A stretch of 26,424 nt of DNA. Origin: Pseudomonadota bacterium. Lineage in GTDB: Bacteria; Pseudomonadota; Gammaproteobacteria; Steroidobacterales; Steroidobacteraceae. The DNA is taken from the NCBI GenBank assembly GCA_021805275.1, contig JAJZFQ010000208.1:1-26424 (forward strand), given 5' to 3'. Shown piece by piece: positions 6,420-14,544 of this stretch. Positions within the stretch are counted from its first letter, which is position 1; every line of letters starts with the position of its first letter. Below the pieces are notes generated by a model. It ran no database searches, was not told the origin of the DNA, and saw nothing but the letters and a program-made list of their open reading frames with translations. Made by a program: the position numbers and the translations under genes.

Positions 6420-6474
6420 CTCTCGCGGTTCCAGAAGTTGGTGTTGGCAAACTCAATACTACGGACCGCGAGAG
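6420..6474 (-). promoter_or_regulatory. 10-bp perfect inverted repeat over the ASCH leader
   Basis: CTCTCGCGGT (6420-6429) and ACCGCGAGAG (6465-6474) are perfect reverse complements separated by 35 bases. On the minus strand the arm nearest the ASCH start includes the GAGAG that forms its ribosome site, so the structure could hide the site in RNA. As DNA it could equally be a repressor operator. No clear -35/-10 pair is visible in the loop. Confidence 0.6.
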
Positions 6475-6500
6475 GGCTTGCAAGAGAAAAGCCTGCTCCC

Positions 6501-6599
6501 GATGAGGGACGTTCTCATCCAGGGCACGATTTATGCGTAGATGAGGGGCATTCTCATTTAGGAACCTGATTTTTAGCGTAGATGCGGGCCGTCCGCATT
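6501..6599 (+). promoter_or_regulatory. Three tandem 19-base dyads upstream of terS
   Basis: Three imperfect repeats start at 6501, 6540 and 6581 (39 and 41 bases apart, about four helical turns). Each is a 19-base dyad: GATGAG/CTCATC, GATGAG/CTCATT and GATGCG/CGCATT around a 7-base centre. The third carries a paired change (A:T to C:G) that keeps symmetry. Copies 2 and 3 are both preceded by GCGTA and followed by similar AGGAACC / AGAACC bases. The last ends 8 bases before the terS ATG. They look like binding sites for a dimeric protein, such as TerS itself (cosB-like) or a repressor, or like RNA hairpins controlling terS translation. Confidence 0.7.
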
Positions 6600-6607
6600 C
6601 AGAACCA

Positions 6608-7057
6608 ATGCGCGGACGAAAGCCAAAACCAACATTTCTCAAGCTGATCACGGGGAATCCCGGTAAGCGACCACTCAATGAGAACGAACCTCGGCCGCGC
6701 CTCGCGCTGCCGTCAGTTCCGCCGCATCTAACAGATGAGGCGAAGGTGGAGTGGGGGCGCGTCGCCAACGAGTTGTACGACCTCGGGATGCTGACGCATC
6801 TGGATCGCGCGGTGTTAGCGTCGTACTGCCAGTATTACGCGAGCTGGTGCAAATACACCGAGGCGTCTGAGCGCGCTCCGCTGGTCAAAGGCTCGAAGGG
6901 ACAACCGGCGCTGTCGCCGTACGTGAAATTGGCCAATCAGGCCTACCAGAACATGCTAAAGGCGGCTGTTGAGTTGGGCATCACGCCGTCTGCCAGGAGT
7001 CGAGTGAGTGCCATCCCGCCCCAAGACAAGCAAGACCCAGCGACGAAGTACTTCTAG
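6608..7057 (+). CDS. terS: Terminase small subunit, P27 family
   Basis: A 149-residue protein with the P27-type small terminase pattern: N-terminal RGRKPKPTFLKLITGNPGKR, then PRPRLALPSVPPHLTDEAK, VEWGRVANELYDLGMLTHLD, and a central helical region ending in SPYVKLANQAYQNMLKAA-type sequence and LGITPSARSRV. The length is normal. TerS recognises packaging DNA and recruits the TerL motor to start headful or cos packaging. No strong ribosome site precedes the ATG; the third dyad at 6581-6599 occupies the leader, which suggests controlled translation. The terL gene starts inside the last 50 bases. Confidence 0.9.
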   Translation: MRGRKPKPTFLKLITGNPGKRPLNENEPRPRLALPSVPPHLTDEAKVEWGRVANELYDLGMLTHLDRAVLASYCQYYASWCKYTEASERAPLVKGSKGQPALSPYVKLANQAYQNMLKAAVELGITPSARSRVSAIPPQDKQDPATKYF

Positions 7058-10000
7058 GAAGAAGGCGCCACCTGATCCCGTGCTCGCGTATGCGAGCAAT
7101 GTTCTGGCGGGGAAGATGGTTGCCGGGCCGCACGTGCGCAACGCCTGCAGGCGGCATCTGGACGACCTGCAGCGCGGTGGCGAGCGTGGGCTGACCTGGG
7201 ACCTCGAGGCGGCGCACAGAGCAATCGACTTTTTTCCCGATGTGCTTCGTCTGGCGCAGGGCAAGTTCGAGGGGATGCCTTTCGAGCTCGAGCCGGCGCA
7301 GCAGTTCATCATCGGGTCGATCTTCGGCTGGAAGCGCGCGGACGGCTTCAGGCGCTTTCGCCGGGCCTACATAGAAATGGCGAAAGGGGGGGGCAAGGCG
7401 CTCGCGCTCGACACGGCGATCCCTACGCCTGGCGGTTGGACGACGATGGGTGAATTGCGCGCAGGCGACGAGGTATTGGACGATGCAGGGCGCCCGTGTC
7501 GCGTACTGCAGGCCCACCCAGTCCAGTCTGGACGTCCGTGCTATCGAGTTGAATTCGACGACGGCGCCATCATCGTCGCTGACGCCGAACACTTATGGAT
7601 GACGGAGCAGCGCCGCTCCGATACTCCCAAGGGGCGCTCGGCGCTCTCTGGCGTACCGAGGAGCGGCCAGGGGGCGTGGCGGCAAGGGGTGCGCAGCACT
7701 AGGAAGATAGCCGAGACGCTTCGCTATTCCAATGGCCGGTACCGGTCGGCGAATCACAGCATTCGGCTTGCCGCTCCCTTGGATCTGCCGCCCGCCGCGC
7801 TCCCAATCGAGCCTTATACCCTCGGGGTCTGGCTCGGCGATGGGGACAGCGACTGCGCGCGAGTGACGGTAGGCGACGCCGACGTTGAGATCCTGGAGCA
7901 TTTGCGAACTGCGGGGACGACCGTCGGCGGGCGCCAGGGTGGCGATCGCCCTGGACGCTATCTGCTCGGCGGTCGCCCACCTGGATGTGTACGCGGACAT
8001 GCACCGGAAGAGCGTATCGGTCAGAAATGCAGAGCCTGTGAGCGGGAATGCGACCGCGCGCGGCGCAGGGGCGTTGCGGCGCCGCCGCGCACGCGGGAAA
8101 CCGCGCTCCGGGAAAAGCTGCGAGTCGCCGGTCTTCTTGGCAACAAGCACATTCCGGCCTTGTACCTGCGCGCCAGCGCCGCACAGCGCCTCGCACTGCT
8201 CCAGGGCATCATGGACACTGATGGCCACGTTAGCGGCAGGGGGTGCTGCGAACTTGATCTGACATGCCGCCCTCTCGCGGAAGGGGCGCGGGAACTCGCC
8301 ATGAGCCTCGGGCTGAAGGTGAATTGGCAAGAGGGTCGCGCGACCCTATACGGTAGGGACGTCGGGCCGCGATATCGGATCCAATTTAATGCACCGGACG
8401 CGATGAGAGTATTTCGGCTTTCGCGCAAAGACGCGCGGCAACGGGTGCCTCATGCGCGACGTCGTCTAAGTGCTGACCGGCGCGTCGTTGCGTGTGATCC
8501 AGTGGAATCCGTCTCGGTGCGATGCATCAGCGTGGATTCCCCCACGCAGATGTATCTCGCAGGCCGCGAGTTTATTCCGACACACAATAGCCCCATGGCC
8601 GGAGGCGTAGGCATGTACTGCCTCCTCGCCGACGGTGAGGCTCAGGCGGAGGTGTATGCCGGCGCCTCGATGAAGTCTCAGGCGATGGTGATATTCAGGG
8701 CCGCCGTCATGATGTGGCGGCAGTCTCCGGCGCTGGGTCAGCGCCTGGTGCCTTCGGGCGGCAACCCGATCTGGCAGCTGTCTGATATGAAGCGCGGAGG
8801 CTTCTTCCGACCGATCTCGACCGAGGAGGCACACTCTGGGCCTATGCCGAGCTGCGCGCTCCTGGATGAGATCCACGAGCACCGCGACAGCAACATGGTC
8901 GAAATGCTCGAGCGCGGCTTCAAGTCGCGCCGGCAGCCGCTTCTGGTGATGATCACTAATAGCGGCAGCGATCGGCAGAGTGTGTGTTGGCAGGAGCATC
9001 TCTGGGCGGTGCGCGTCGCGGCCGGCACGATGGTGCCGGATGACGAATATACCTATGTGGGGGACGTCCTGGACGGCGGGGACGCCACCTTCAGTTATGT
9101 GTGCGCCCTAGATAAGGGAGACGATCCTCTCGAGGACGAGCGGTGCTGGATCAAGGCAAATCCGCTCCTCGGCATAACGATGCCGGCGGCTGAGATCCGC
9201 TCCGCAGTGTCGCAAGCGCGAGCCATCCCCGGGAAGCTGAACAACATTCTGCGCCTGCACTTCTGTGTGTGGACGGAGTCGGATACGGCCTGGATGGGAC
9301 GCAAGGCGCTGGAGCGAGTGTTGTCGGACTTCGATCCGCGCGCCTATACCGGGATGGGTGTTCACATCGGGCTGGATCTTTCCGGGTCGCAGGACCTGAC
9401 CGCAGCAGCGTTCGTGGTGGAGACCGGCGTCAAGGAGGTGGAGCGCGACGGTAAGACCGTGGCACTTCCAACCTTCGACGCATGGGTTGAGGCGTGGACC
9501 CCGGCCGACACGATGACGGAGCGGGCTCTGCGGGATCAGGCGCCATACCATGAGTGGGTGCGCGCCGGCTGGCTGCATTCCGTTCCCGGGAAAATCATTC
9601 GCCTCGGGTTCCTCGCGGCCCGACTGGCTGAGATCAACAGGGAGTACCAAATTCGCCTCGTAGCGTATGACCGGTATTCCTACCGGAAGCTCGAGGAGGA
9701 GATGGATGATATTGGGCTAACTCTGCCTCAGGCGGAGCACCCGCAGGGCGGCGTTCGGCGAGCCAAGCCCACTCAGGACCAGATCGACGAGGCGAAGCTG
9801 CAGGGTGACGATCCGCCGCTCGGTCTTTGGATGCCTGGCTCCGTGCTCGCTCTCGAGGAGCTGATTCTCGAGGAGCGCATCCGCCTTCTGAACTCGCCCC
9901 TCCTGGTGTGGGCGTGTATGTCCGCCGCGATGGAGACCGACGCCTTCAACAATCGGTGGTTTTCCAAGAAGCGCGCGGTGAACAGAATTGACCCTCTCGT

Positions 10001-10097
10001 GGCCCTGGCCATGGGGGTTGGATCCGCCACGTCCCGGGCGTCCAAGGTGACGCAGGCTGGCCCTAGTTACGAGGGCCGCGGCCTGCTGTTTCTGTGA
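7008..10097 (+). CDS. terL: Terminase large subunit precursor with in-frame intein
   Basis: A 1029-residue precursor; removing a 397-residue intein leaves 632 residues, a little longer than typical HK97-like TerL. The start is GTG at 7008, 8 bases after AGGAG, inside the end of terS. The ATPase P-loop is MAKGGGK (124-130) followed after the intein by S528, restoring GGGKS. Walker B is PSCALLDEIHEH, the coupling segment LLVMITNSGSD, and the RNase H-like nuclease begins at GLDLSGSQDLTA with later acidic residues (VAYDRYSYRKLEEEM, and NRIDPLVALAMG near the end). TerL translocates DNA into the prohead and cuts it. The intein splits the P-loop, so the precursor should be inactive until splicing. 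Sequence on both sides of the intein is continuous, with no frameshift. Confidence 0.95.
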   Translation: MPSRPKTSKTQRRSTSRKKAPPDPVLAYASNVLAGKMVAGPHVRNACRRHLDDLQRGGERGLTWDLEAAHRAIDFFPDVLRLAQGKFEGMPFELEPAQQFIIGSIFGWKRADGFRRFRRAYIEMAKGGGKALALDTAIPTPGGWTTMGELRAGDEVLDDAGRPCRVLQAHPVQSGRPCYRVEFDDGAIIVADAEHLWMTEQRRSDTPKGRSALSGVPRSGQGAWRQGVRSTRKIAETLRYSNGRYRSANHSIRLAAPLDLPPAALPIEPYTLGVWLGDGDSDCARVTVGDADVEILEHLRTAGTTVGGRQGGDRPGRYLLGGRPPGCVRGHAPEERIGQKCRACERECDRARRRGVAAPPRTRETALREKLRVAGLLGNKHIPALYLRASAAQRLALLQGIMDTDGHVSGRGCCELDLTCRPLAEGARELAMSLGLKVNWQEGRATLYGRDVGPRYRIQFNAPDAMRVFRLSRKDARQRVPHARRRLSADRRVVACDPVESVSVRCISVDSPTQMYLAGREFIPTHNSPMAGGVGMYCLLADGEAQAEVYAGASMKSQAMVIFRAAVMMWRQSPALGQRLVPSGGNPIWQLSDMKRGGFFRPISTEEAHSGPMPSCALLDEIHEHRDSNMVEMLERGFKSRRQPLLVMITNSGSDRQSVCWQEHLWAVRVAAGTMVPDDEYTYVGDVLDGGDATFSYVCALDKGDDPLEDERCWIKANPLLGITMPAAEIRSAVSQARAIPGKLNNILRLHFCVWTESDTAWMGRKALERVLSDFDPRAYTGMGVHIGLDLSGSQDLTAAAFVVETGVKEVERDGKTVALPTFDAWVEAWTPADTMTERALRDQAPYHEWVRAGWLHSVPGKIIRLGFLAARLAEINREYQIRLVAYDRYSYRKLEEEMDDIGLTLPQAEHPQGGVRRAKPTQDQIDEAKLQGDDPPLGLWMPGSVLALEELILEERIRLLNSPLLVWACMSAAMETDAFNNRWFSKKRAVNRIDPLVALAMGVGSATSRASKVTQAGPSYEGRGLLFL
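7398..8588 (+). mobile_element. Intein with LAGLIDADG homing endonuclease in the TerL P-loop
   Basis: Residues 131-527 of the TerL precursor. It begins ALALDTAIPTPGGW (block A, Ala at position 1 rather than Cys or Ser), with block B at DDGAIIVADAEHLW (His195). The C-terminal blocks are VRCISVDSPTQMYLAG and FIPTHN followed by Ser+1, so penultimate His526 and Asn527 are intact. The endonuclease has both LAGLIDADG-type motifs: LGVWLGDGDSD (272-282, Asp278) and LLQGIMDTDGHV (397-408, Asp405). Between them is an extra zinc-knuckle-like insertion (C327, H331, C341, C344). Ala1 inteins splice by direct attack of the +1 residue. All parts look intact, so both splicing and homing may be active. Insertion in the P-loop is a common intein site. 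Confidence 0.95.
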
Positions 10098-10111
10098 GGT
10101 CGTAATCGAAC

Positions 10112-12907
10112 ATGGGCATCCGAGATCGACTTGTCCGCATGCTGGGCGGCGAAGTGCGTTCCAGCGCCGGAGTTCCTTCCTACGGGATGATTCCGCCTCT
10201 TGGCTCTATACAGTCGGCCTCTGGGATGCTCGTTTCGCAGGCCACTGCGATGGCGGTGAGTGCGGTCAACCGGGCGGTTTCGATTCGTGCTCAGGATGTG
10301 GCGCGCGCTGCGGCTTCGGTGGTGAGGTCCGACGCAAACGGGACTCAGACGAAGTTGGGGCGCAGCCAGCATCCGGTGGCAAACCTGCTGGTTCGGCCTA
10401 ACCGGGTGCAAACCTGGTACGAGTACATGCGCGACATGATGGTCGCGTATCTGCTGCGCGGGAACGCCTACTCGGCGGTCCTCCGCAACAAGCGGGGAGA
10501 TCCGACGGAACTCATTTGGATCAATCCCGACGCAGTGATGGTGCTCGAGGCGTCCGACGGCAGCTGGTTCTACAACGTCAACCGCATCGGCCTCTTTCAG
10601 ATGGCCATGCTGCGGGATTTTCCCGTTGCCATCCCGGCCGAGGACATCCTCCACATCCGCGGAATCAGCTTCAACATGCTGATCGCCGCCTCGACTATTG
10701 GCATGGCGCGAGACGCCATCGGGCTCGCGATGGGGCAAGGTCTGCAGGCGTCTCGCTGGGTGAACAATGGGGCGCGTCCCTCCGGAGTACTGCAGACCGA
10801 CCGTCGGCTGAGCCAGGACACCGCCGACAGACTGAAGAAGCAGTGGGAAGAATTTCAGGCCGGCGTCCAGAACACCGGCCGCACTGCGGTCCTGGAAGAG
10901 GGACTGAAGTGGGAGCAGCTGCAGCTGAGCGCGGTGGATATCCAGTTCATCGATCAGCAGCAGCTCAGCATCCAGGAGATTGCGCGCTTTTTCGGGGTTC
11001 CCCCCGCGAAGCTGTTTCAGCCAGGTAAGGAGCAGCGCGGGAACGCCATCATTCAGGAGGACCAGGCGTACATCAACGAAACCGTGGCGCCCGATCTGAC
11101 CATGCTGGAGCAGCGCTTCAACCGCTACTTCAAGCTGGAGGATGAGGGGCTGTCGCTCCTGCTTGATCCCGGAACGCTCATGCGCGCTGATCCGCAGACC
11201 AGATACAACCTCGGCCGGATCGGCGTTCTCTCCGGCCTGATTGCGACCAACGAGTGGCGCAAGTCGGAGAATCTGCAGCCGGTGCCAGGTGGCGACGAAG
11301 TACGCGCCCCCGTAAATCTCGCTGCTCTCGGCAGCGATATGACGGGCACCTCACCCGATGGGGCCGGGAGGCCTCCCGAGGGGAGTGAACCCGACCCTGC
11401 GGTTCCAAACCAATCCACAAAAGGTGATCGAGGCGTGATTCCGCTCCGGTCCATCGGCAAGGTGACACGCTCCATGAAAGTAAACGAGATGATGCGTTCC
11501 GTGGCGCATGTACGCGTTGTGGAAGGTGAGGTGGATGACATCACGAAGGTAACCGCCTCCACCAACGAGATTGCCCGGGACGGATGGGTGGTTGAGCCGG
11601 CCAATCTCAAAACGGCAAATTTCTTGCGCAGCTCCGCCGTGTGCTTCAACCACGACTATGAGCACCCGGTCGCGACGCCGGTTTCGACTGCCTTGATTGA
11701 CAACGGCGACAAACTCGAGATCTCCGTTCGCTGGCCGCCGCCCGGGACGTCCCCGAAATCCGACGAGGTGAGACGCCTCGTAAAGGCGGAGGTCATTCGC
11801 GCCGTCTCGATCGGCTTCATCCCGCTCGAGATGGAGCCGCTGAATCCGAAGGAGCCGTGGGGCGGCCAGCGAGTGCTAGCCGCAGATTTGTTAGAAGTTA
11901 GTTTTGTCGCGGTACCGGCCGATACTGGTGCCGTTGTCACTCAGCGTTCCCCGGAGACCAACATGACGCAACGCGCCGCCGAATCGGCTGACTGGAAGTG
12001 CGGAGTCTCCCGCACCCTGCCCATTGACGACTCCGACGGGTGGGACGGCCCTGCGGCGGAGAAGTCTGTGTTTGAGTGGGCCGGTGGCAAGGAATTCGAT
12101 CCGGCGAAAGCCCGAAAGGCGTTCCTGGCGTACGACGCGGCTAACCCGAAGGAGCGCGGCTCCTACAAGCTGCCGATCGCGCACGTCGTAGAAGGTCGTT
12201 TGCGCGTGCCGAAGGGTGCTATTCGCGCCGCGGCGTCCCGTCTTCCCGACACTCAGATCCCTGCCGAAATCAAGACAGAGGCCCGTAAGGTCCTCGATCA
12301 CTATGAGGAGAAAGCCGAAATGGGCAAAGAAAACGACGGCGACCGCTCGGTCGCTGGCCGAGTGCGCCGACTGACCAAGGCGGCAAAGGAATCCTTGGCC
12401 GCGGCGCTGCGCCATCACGAGCGCGCCGCCACTCACCACAAGACGCTCGGCGAGCACCACGATCGGATCGCCGATCACCTCGAGGAAGCTCGGAGCGCAC
12501 ACGAGAAGGCGCGCGCGGCGCACGACAGTCTGGGCGAGGCGCTCGATTCCGTGCGTGGCGATCCGGAGCGGTCCGCGGAACATCTGGAGCGCGCCATGAA
12601 GCTGCACGGTACGGTGGAGAAGCACCACCGGTCCGTACGAGAGGCTCACAACGATGTGGCTGGCGCGCACGAGGATGCCGAAAGCGCTCACGACGACCTG
12701 GGGCGCTCGATGCGCGACGCACAGGCTTCGGTGAAGGGTGCCGCTGGGGACGACAACGTTCCTGGTGACGTGGACACGGCAACCGGCAAGGACGGCGATA
12801 CGGATGCCGTCCAGGTGTCGAACGGCACCCAGCAGGAGGCAGGTGCCACGGGAGACCGCAGCATGGATGCCCTCCGGCGCCGGGTTCGGCTTCTCAAGAT
12901 CGCCTGA
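10112..12907 (+). CDS. Portal - prohead protease - helical scaffold fusion protein
   Basis: One 931-residue open frame with no sign of a frameshift. Residues about 1-410 are an HK97-type portal (WYEYMRDMMVAYLLRGNAY, IQFIDQQQLSIQEIARFFGV, ending NEWRKSENLQPVPGGDE). A Pro/Gly/Ser linker (411-440) follows. Residues about 455-610 are a prohead protease: FNHDYEHP with His514, AVSIGF with Ser566, and LLEVSFVAVPA with Glu595. Residues about 630-735 form a conserved helical domain (DGWDGPAAEKS, NPKERGSYKLP) often found in phage protease/XkdF-like proteins. Residues about 745-870 are a coiled coil with His at fixed heptad positions. The portal makes the dodecameric DNA channel; the protease matures the prohead. 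In most relatives these are separate genes. Internal starts at 11435 and 11474 could also yield a separate protease-scaffold product. Confidence 0.9.
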   Translation: MGIRDRLVRMLGGEVRSSAGVPSYGMIPPLGSIQSASGMLVSQATAMAVSAVNRAVSIRAQDVARAAASVVRSDANGTQTKLGRSQHPVANLLVRPNRVQTWYEYMRDMMVAYLLRGNAYSAVLRNKRGDPTELIWINPDAVMVLEASDGSWFYNVNRIGLFQMAMLRDFPVAIPAEDILHIRGISFNMLIAASTIGMARDAIGLAMGQGLQASRWVNNGARPSGVLQTDRRLSQDTADRLKKQWEEFQAGVQNTGRTAVLEEGLKWEQLQLSAVDIQFIDQQQLSIQEIARFFGVPPAKLFQPGKEQRGNAIIQEDQAYINETVAPDLTMLEQRFNRYFKLEDEGLSLLLDPGTLMRADPQTRYNLGRIGVLSGLIATNEWRKSENLQPVPGGDEVRAPVNLAALGSDMTGTSPDGAGRPPEGSEPDPAVPNQSTKGDRGVIPLRSIGKVTRSMKVNEMMRSVAHVRVVEGEVDDITKVTASTNEIARDGWVVEPANLKTANFLRSSAVCFNHDYEHPVATPVSTALIDNGDKLEISVRWPPPGTSPKSDEVRRLVKAEVIRAVSIGFIPLEMEPLNPKEPWGGQRVLAADLLEVSFVAVPADTGAVVTQRSPETNMTQRAAESADWKCGVSRTLPIDDSDGWDGPAAEKSVFEWAGGKEFDPAKARKAFLAYDAANPKERGSYKLPIAHVVEGRLRVPKGAIRAAASRLPDTQIPAEIKTEARKVLDHYEEKAEMGKENDGDRSVAGRVRRLTKAAKESLAAALRHHERAATHHKTLGEHHDRIADHLEEARSAHEKARAAHDSLGEALDSVRGDPERSAEHLERAMKLHGTVEKHHRSVREAHNDVAGAHEDAESAHDDLGRSMRDAQASVKGAAGDDNVPGDVDTATGKDGDTDAVQVSNGTQQEAGATGDRSMDALRRRVRLLKIA
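11435..11476 (+). promoter_or_regulatory. Possible internal translation starts for protease-scaffold part
   Basis: In the linker after the portal domain, GTG at 11435 (codon 442) follows AAAGGTGATCGAGGC, and ATG at 11474 (codon 455) follows AAGGTG at a 9-base spacing. Both are in frame. Either would produce a protease with the normal N-terminal boundary, giving a fused and a free form. Confidence 0.4.
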
Positions 12908-12930
12908 CCTGACCATCTACTGACTCCCGA

Positions 12931-12957
12931 CCCCGCTCAAGGCGGGGTTTTTCTTTT
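12931..12957 (+). terminator. Rho-independent terminator before the capsid gene
   Basis: CCCCGC (12931-12936), loop TCAAG, GCGGGG (12942-12947), then TTTTTCTTTT. It lies 23 bases after the fusion gene and separates it from the major capsid gene. The 12958-13043 leader holds further small GC hairpins but no promoter I can support. Confidence 0.85.
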
Positions 12958-13043
12958 CTGGCTCCGGTTGGGGCCGGGAACGCCCCTCTTTCGCCCTTGG
13001 GCAAGGCTCCGCGCGCCTCGCGGCGCCCTCCTGGAGTTTCACC

Positions 13044-14459
13044 ATGAATGTTTCCGAGCTTCGGAAGAAGCGAGCGACCGCCATCGAAAAGCTGGAGGCG
13101 CTCGTTGCCAAGGATTCCCTCACCGTCGAGGAGAAGCTCTCCTTCGATGCGCTCGAGCGCAAGGTGAAGGAGTGCGACACAGAGATTCCCCGCCTCGAGG
13201 AGGTGCAGCGCACGGCCGCTGCTGGTGCGCTGCCGGTGGGCGGCCAGGACGTCCACGCCTCACGCGCCACGCAGGTTCAGGCGGTCGCGGATGCGTATAC
13301 GGACGACGCATTCGCCAAAAAGAGAGGCTTCGGCACCTCGGCGGGACTGACCGTAGGCGGCATGGTTCGCCTCTGCGCCCTCGCCGGCGGCAACCTCTAC
13401 CAGGCGCGGCAGATCGCCGGGGAGACGCTGGGGGAACAGCACCCGGTAACCCGGGCACTCATCACGTCGGTGGGCGCCAGCGGTGGCTTCATCGTGCCTC
13501 CGGACTACATGAACGAGATCATCGAGCTCCTGCGCCCGGCGGCCGTCGTACGCGCCTCGGGGCCGCGTGTGATTCCGATGCCCCGCGGCACCATGACGCT
13601 CCCGGCGCAGACGGCGCCGGCGACCGCCACCTACGGTACGGAGACCTCGGCGATCGGTTCCAGCCAGCCGACCGTGGGACAGATCGTCGCCACGTTCAAG
13701 AAGCTGACGGCCCTCGTGCCGGTGTCGAACGACATGATGCGTTATGCGGATCCTGCCGCCGACGCATTCGTGCGCGACGACCTCGTCAAGATCATGGCGC
13801 TGCGCCAGGACTTGGCGTTTCTGCTCGGCGACGGAACGCAGGCGGCTCCGATGGGCTTCACCGGATTTGCCAATCGGAACGCCGTTAACTCCGGCGGGTC
13901 TGCCGGCGTCTGGAGTGCGACTGCGGACTCCACGGCCGCGGTTGGGGGTCAGTTTCTCACCTCCAACGAAACCTATACGCTCAGCACCGCAGCGCAGGAA
14001 ATGGCCGGTCTCGCCAATCTGCTGGATACGGCGAACGTTACGGAAACCAAGCGCGTGTGGTTCTCGCATCCCCGCACCTTCAACTACCTGTACAACGTCC
14101 AGAACAGTCTCGGCGTGTACGTGTACCGCGAGGAGATGGCGGCCGGAAAGCTGCTGGGCTATCCCTACAAGAAGACGACTCAGATCCCGACCAATCTGTG
14201 GGATGCCACGGGTGCCAATAAGGACTGCTCGTTCCTCCTGCTTGCCGAGATGGACGCGGCAATGATCTTCGACAGCATGACGATGGAGCTGGCCGTGTCG
14301 CGGGAAGGAAGCTACGTGAACGCGCGCGGCACCACCGTCTCGGCGTTCTCGAACGATCAGACTCTGGTTCGGGCCATCGCGGAGCACGACTTCCAGATCC
14401 GCCACGACCAGGCGGTTGCGGTTCTGCAGTTCGTCCGCTGGGCGCCGGCCATTTCCTGA
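13044..14459 (+). CDS. Major capsid protein, HK97 fold
   Basis: A 471-residue HK97-family capsid protein. ATG follows TGGAG at 13032-13036. The first about 70 residues are a charged coiled coil (SELRKKRATAIEKLEALVAK, LDALERKVKE-like) that corresponds to the delta/scaffolding domain removed by the protease in HK97. The body starts near SAGLTVGGMV and contains SGGFIVPPDYMNEIIELLRP, FKKLTALVPVSNDMMRYADP, AFLLGDGTQAAPMGFTG, the VWFSHPRTFNYLYNVQ strand, and a C-terminal VNARGTTVSAFSNDQTLVRA with HDFQIRH-type end. The length is slightly above the HK97 norm. It forms the hexamers and pentamers of the head. A terminator upstream and a hairpin downstream isolate it, which fits separate high expression. 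Confidence 0.95.
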   Translation: MNVSELRKKRATAIEKLEALVAKDSLTVEEKLSFDALERKVKECDTEIPRLEEVQRTAAAGALPVGGQDVHASRATQVQAVADAYTDDAFAKKRGFGTSAGLTVGGMVRLCALAGGNLYQARQIAGETLGEQHPVTRALITSVGASGGFIVPPDYMNEIIELLRPAAVVRASGPRVIPMPRGTMTLPAQTAPATATYGTETSAIGSSQPTVGQIVATFKKLTALVPVSNDMMRYADPAADAFVRDDLVKIMALRQDLAFLLGDGTQAAPMGFTGFANRNAVNSGGSAGVWSATADSTAAVGGQFLTSNETYTLSTAAQEMAGLANLLDTANVTETKRVWFSHPRTFNYLYNVQNSLGVYVYREEMAAGKLLGYPYKKTTQIPTNLWDATGANKDCSFLLLAEMDAAMIFDSMTMELAVSREGSYVNARGTTVSAFSNDQTLVRAIAEHDFQIRHDQAVAVLQFVRWAPAIS

Positions 14460-14482
14460 TCCACGGGTAACTGACGGCTGAC

Positions 14483-14504
14483 GGCGCACCCAAGGGGGTG
14501 CGCC
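14483..14504 (+). terminator. Stem-loop after the capsid gene (weak or no T-tract)
   Basis: Perfect 9-bp stem GGCGCACCC (14483-14491)/GGGTGCGCC (14496-14504) with a 4-base loop. No T run follows, so it may be an mRNA-stabilising or processing hairpin rather than an intrinsic terminator. Confidence 0.55.
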
Positions 14505-14544
14505 TCGGCCCCAGCCCACACCATTTCACGCAGGAGTTTCTTCA

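Noticed and set aside
6151..6540. 129-codon plus-strand open frame
   Set aside because: It lies antisense to the ASCH gene and its regulatory DNA, lacks a ribosome site, and the ASCH reading has clear domain motifs.
10112..12907. Portal-protease fusion as a frameshift artefact
   Set aside because: The frame is continuous with a plausible linker and no homopolymer at the junction; a missing stop from a single base error cannot be excluded but nothing in the sequence suggests it.
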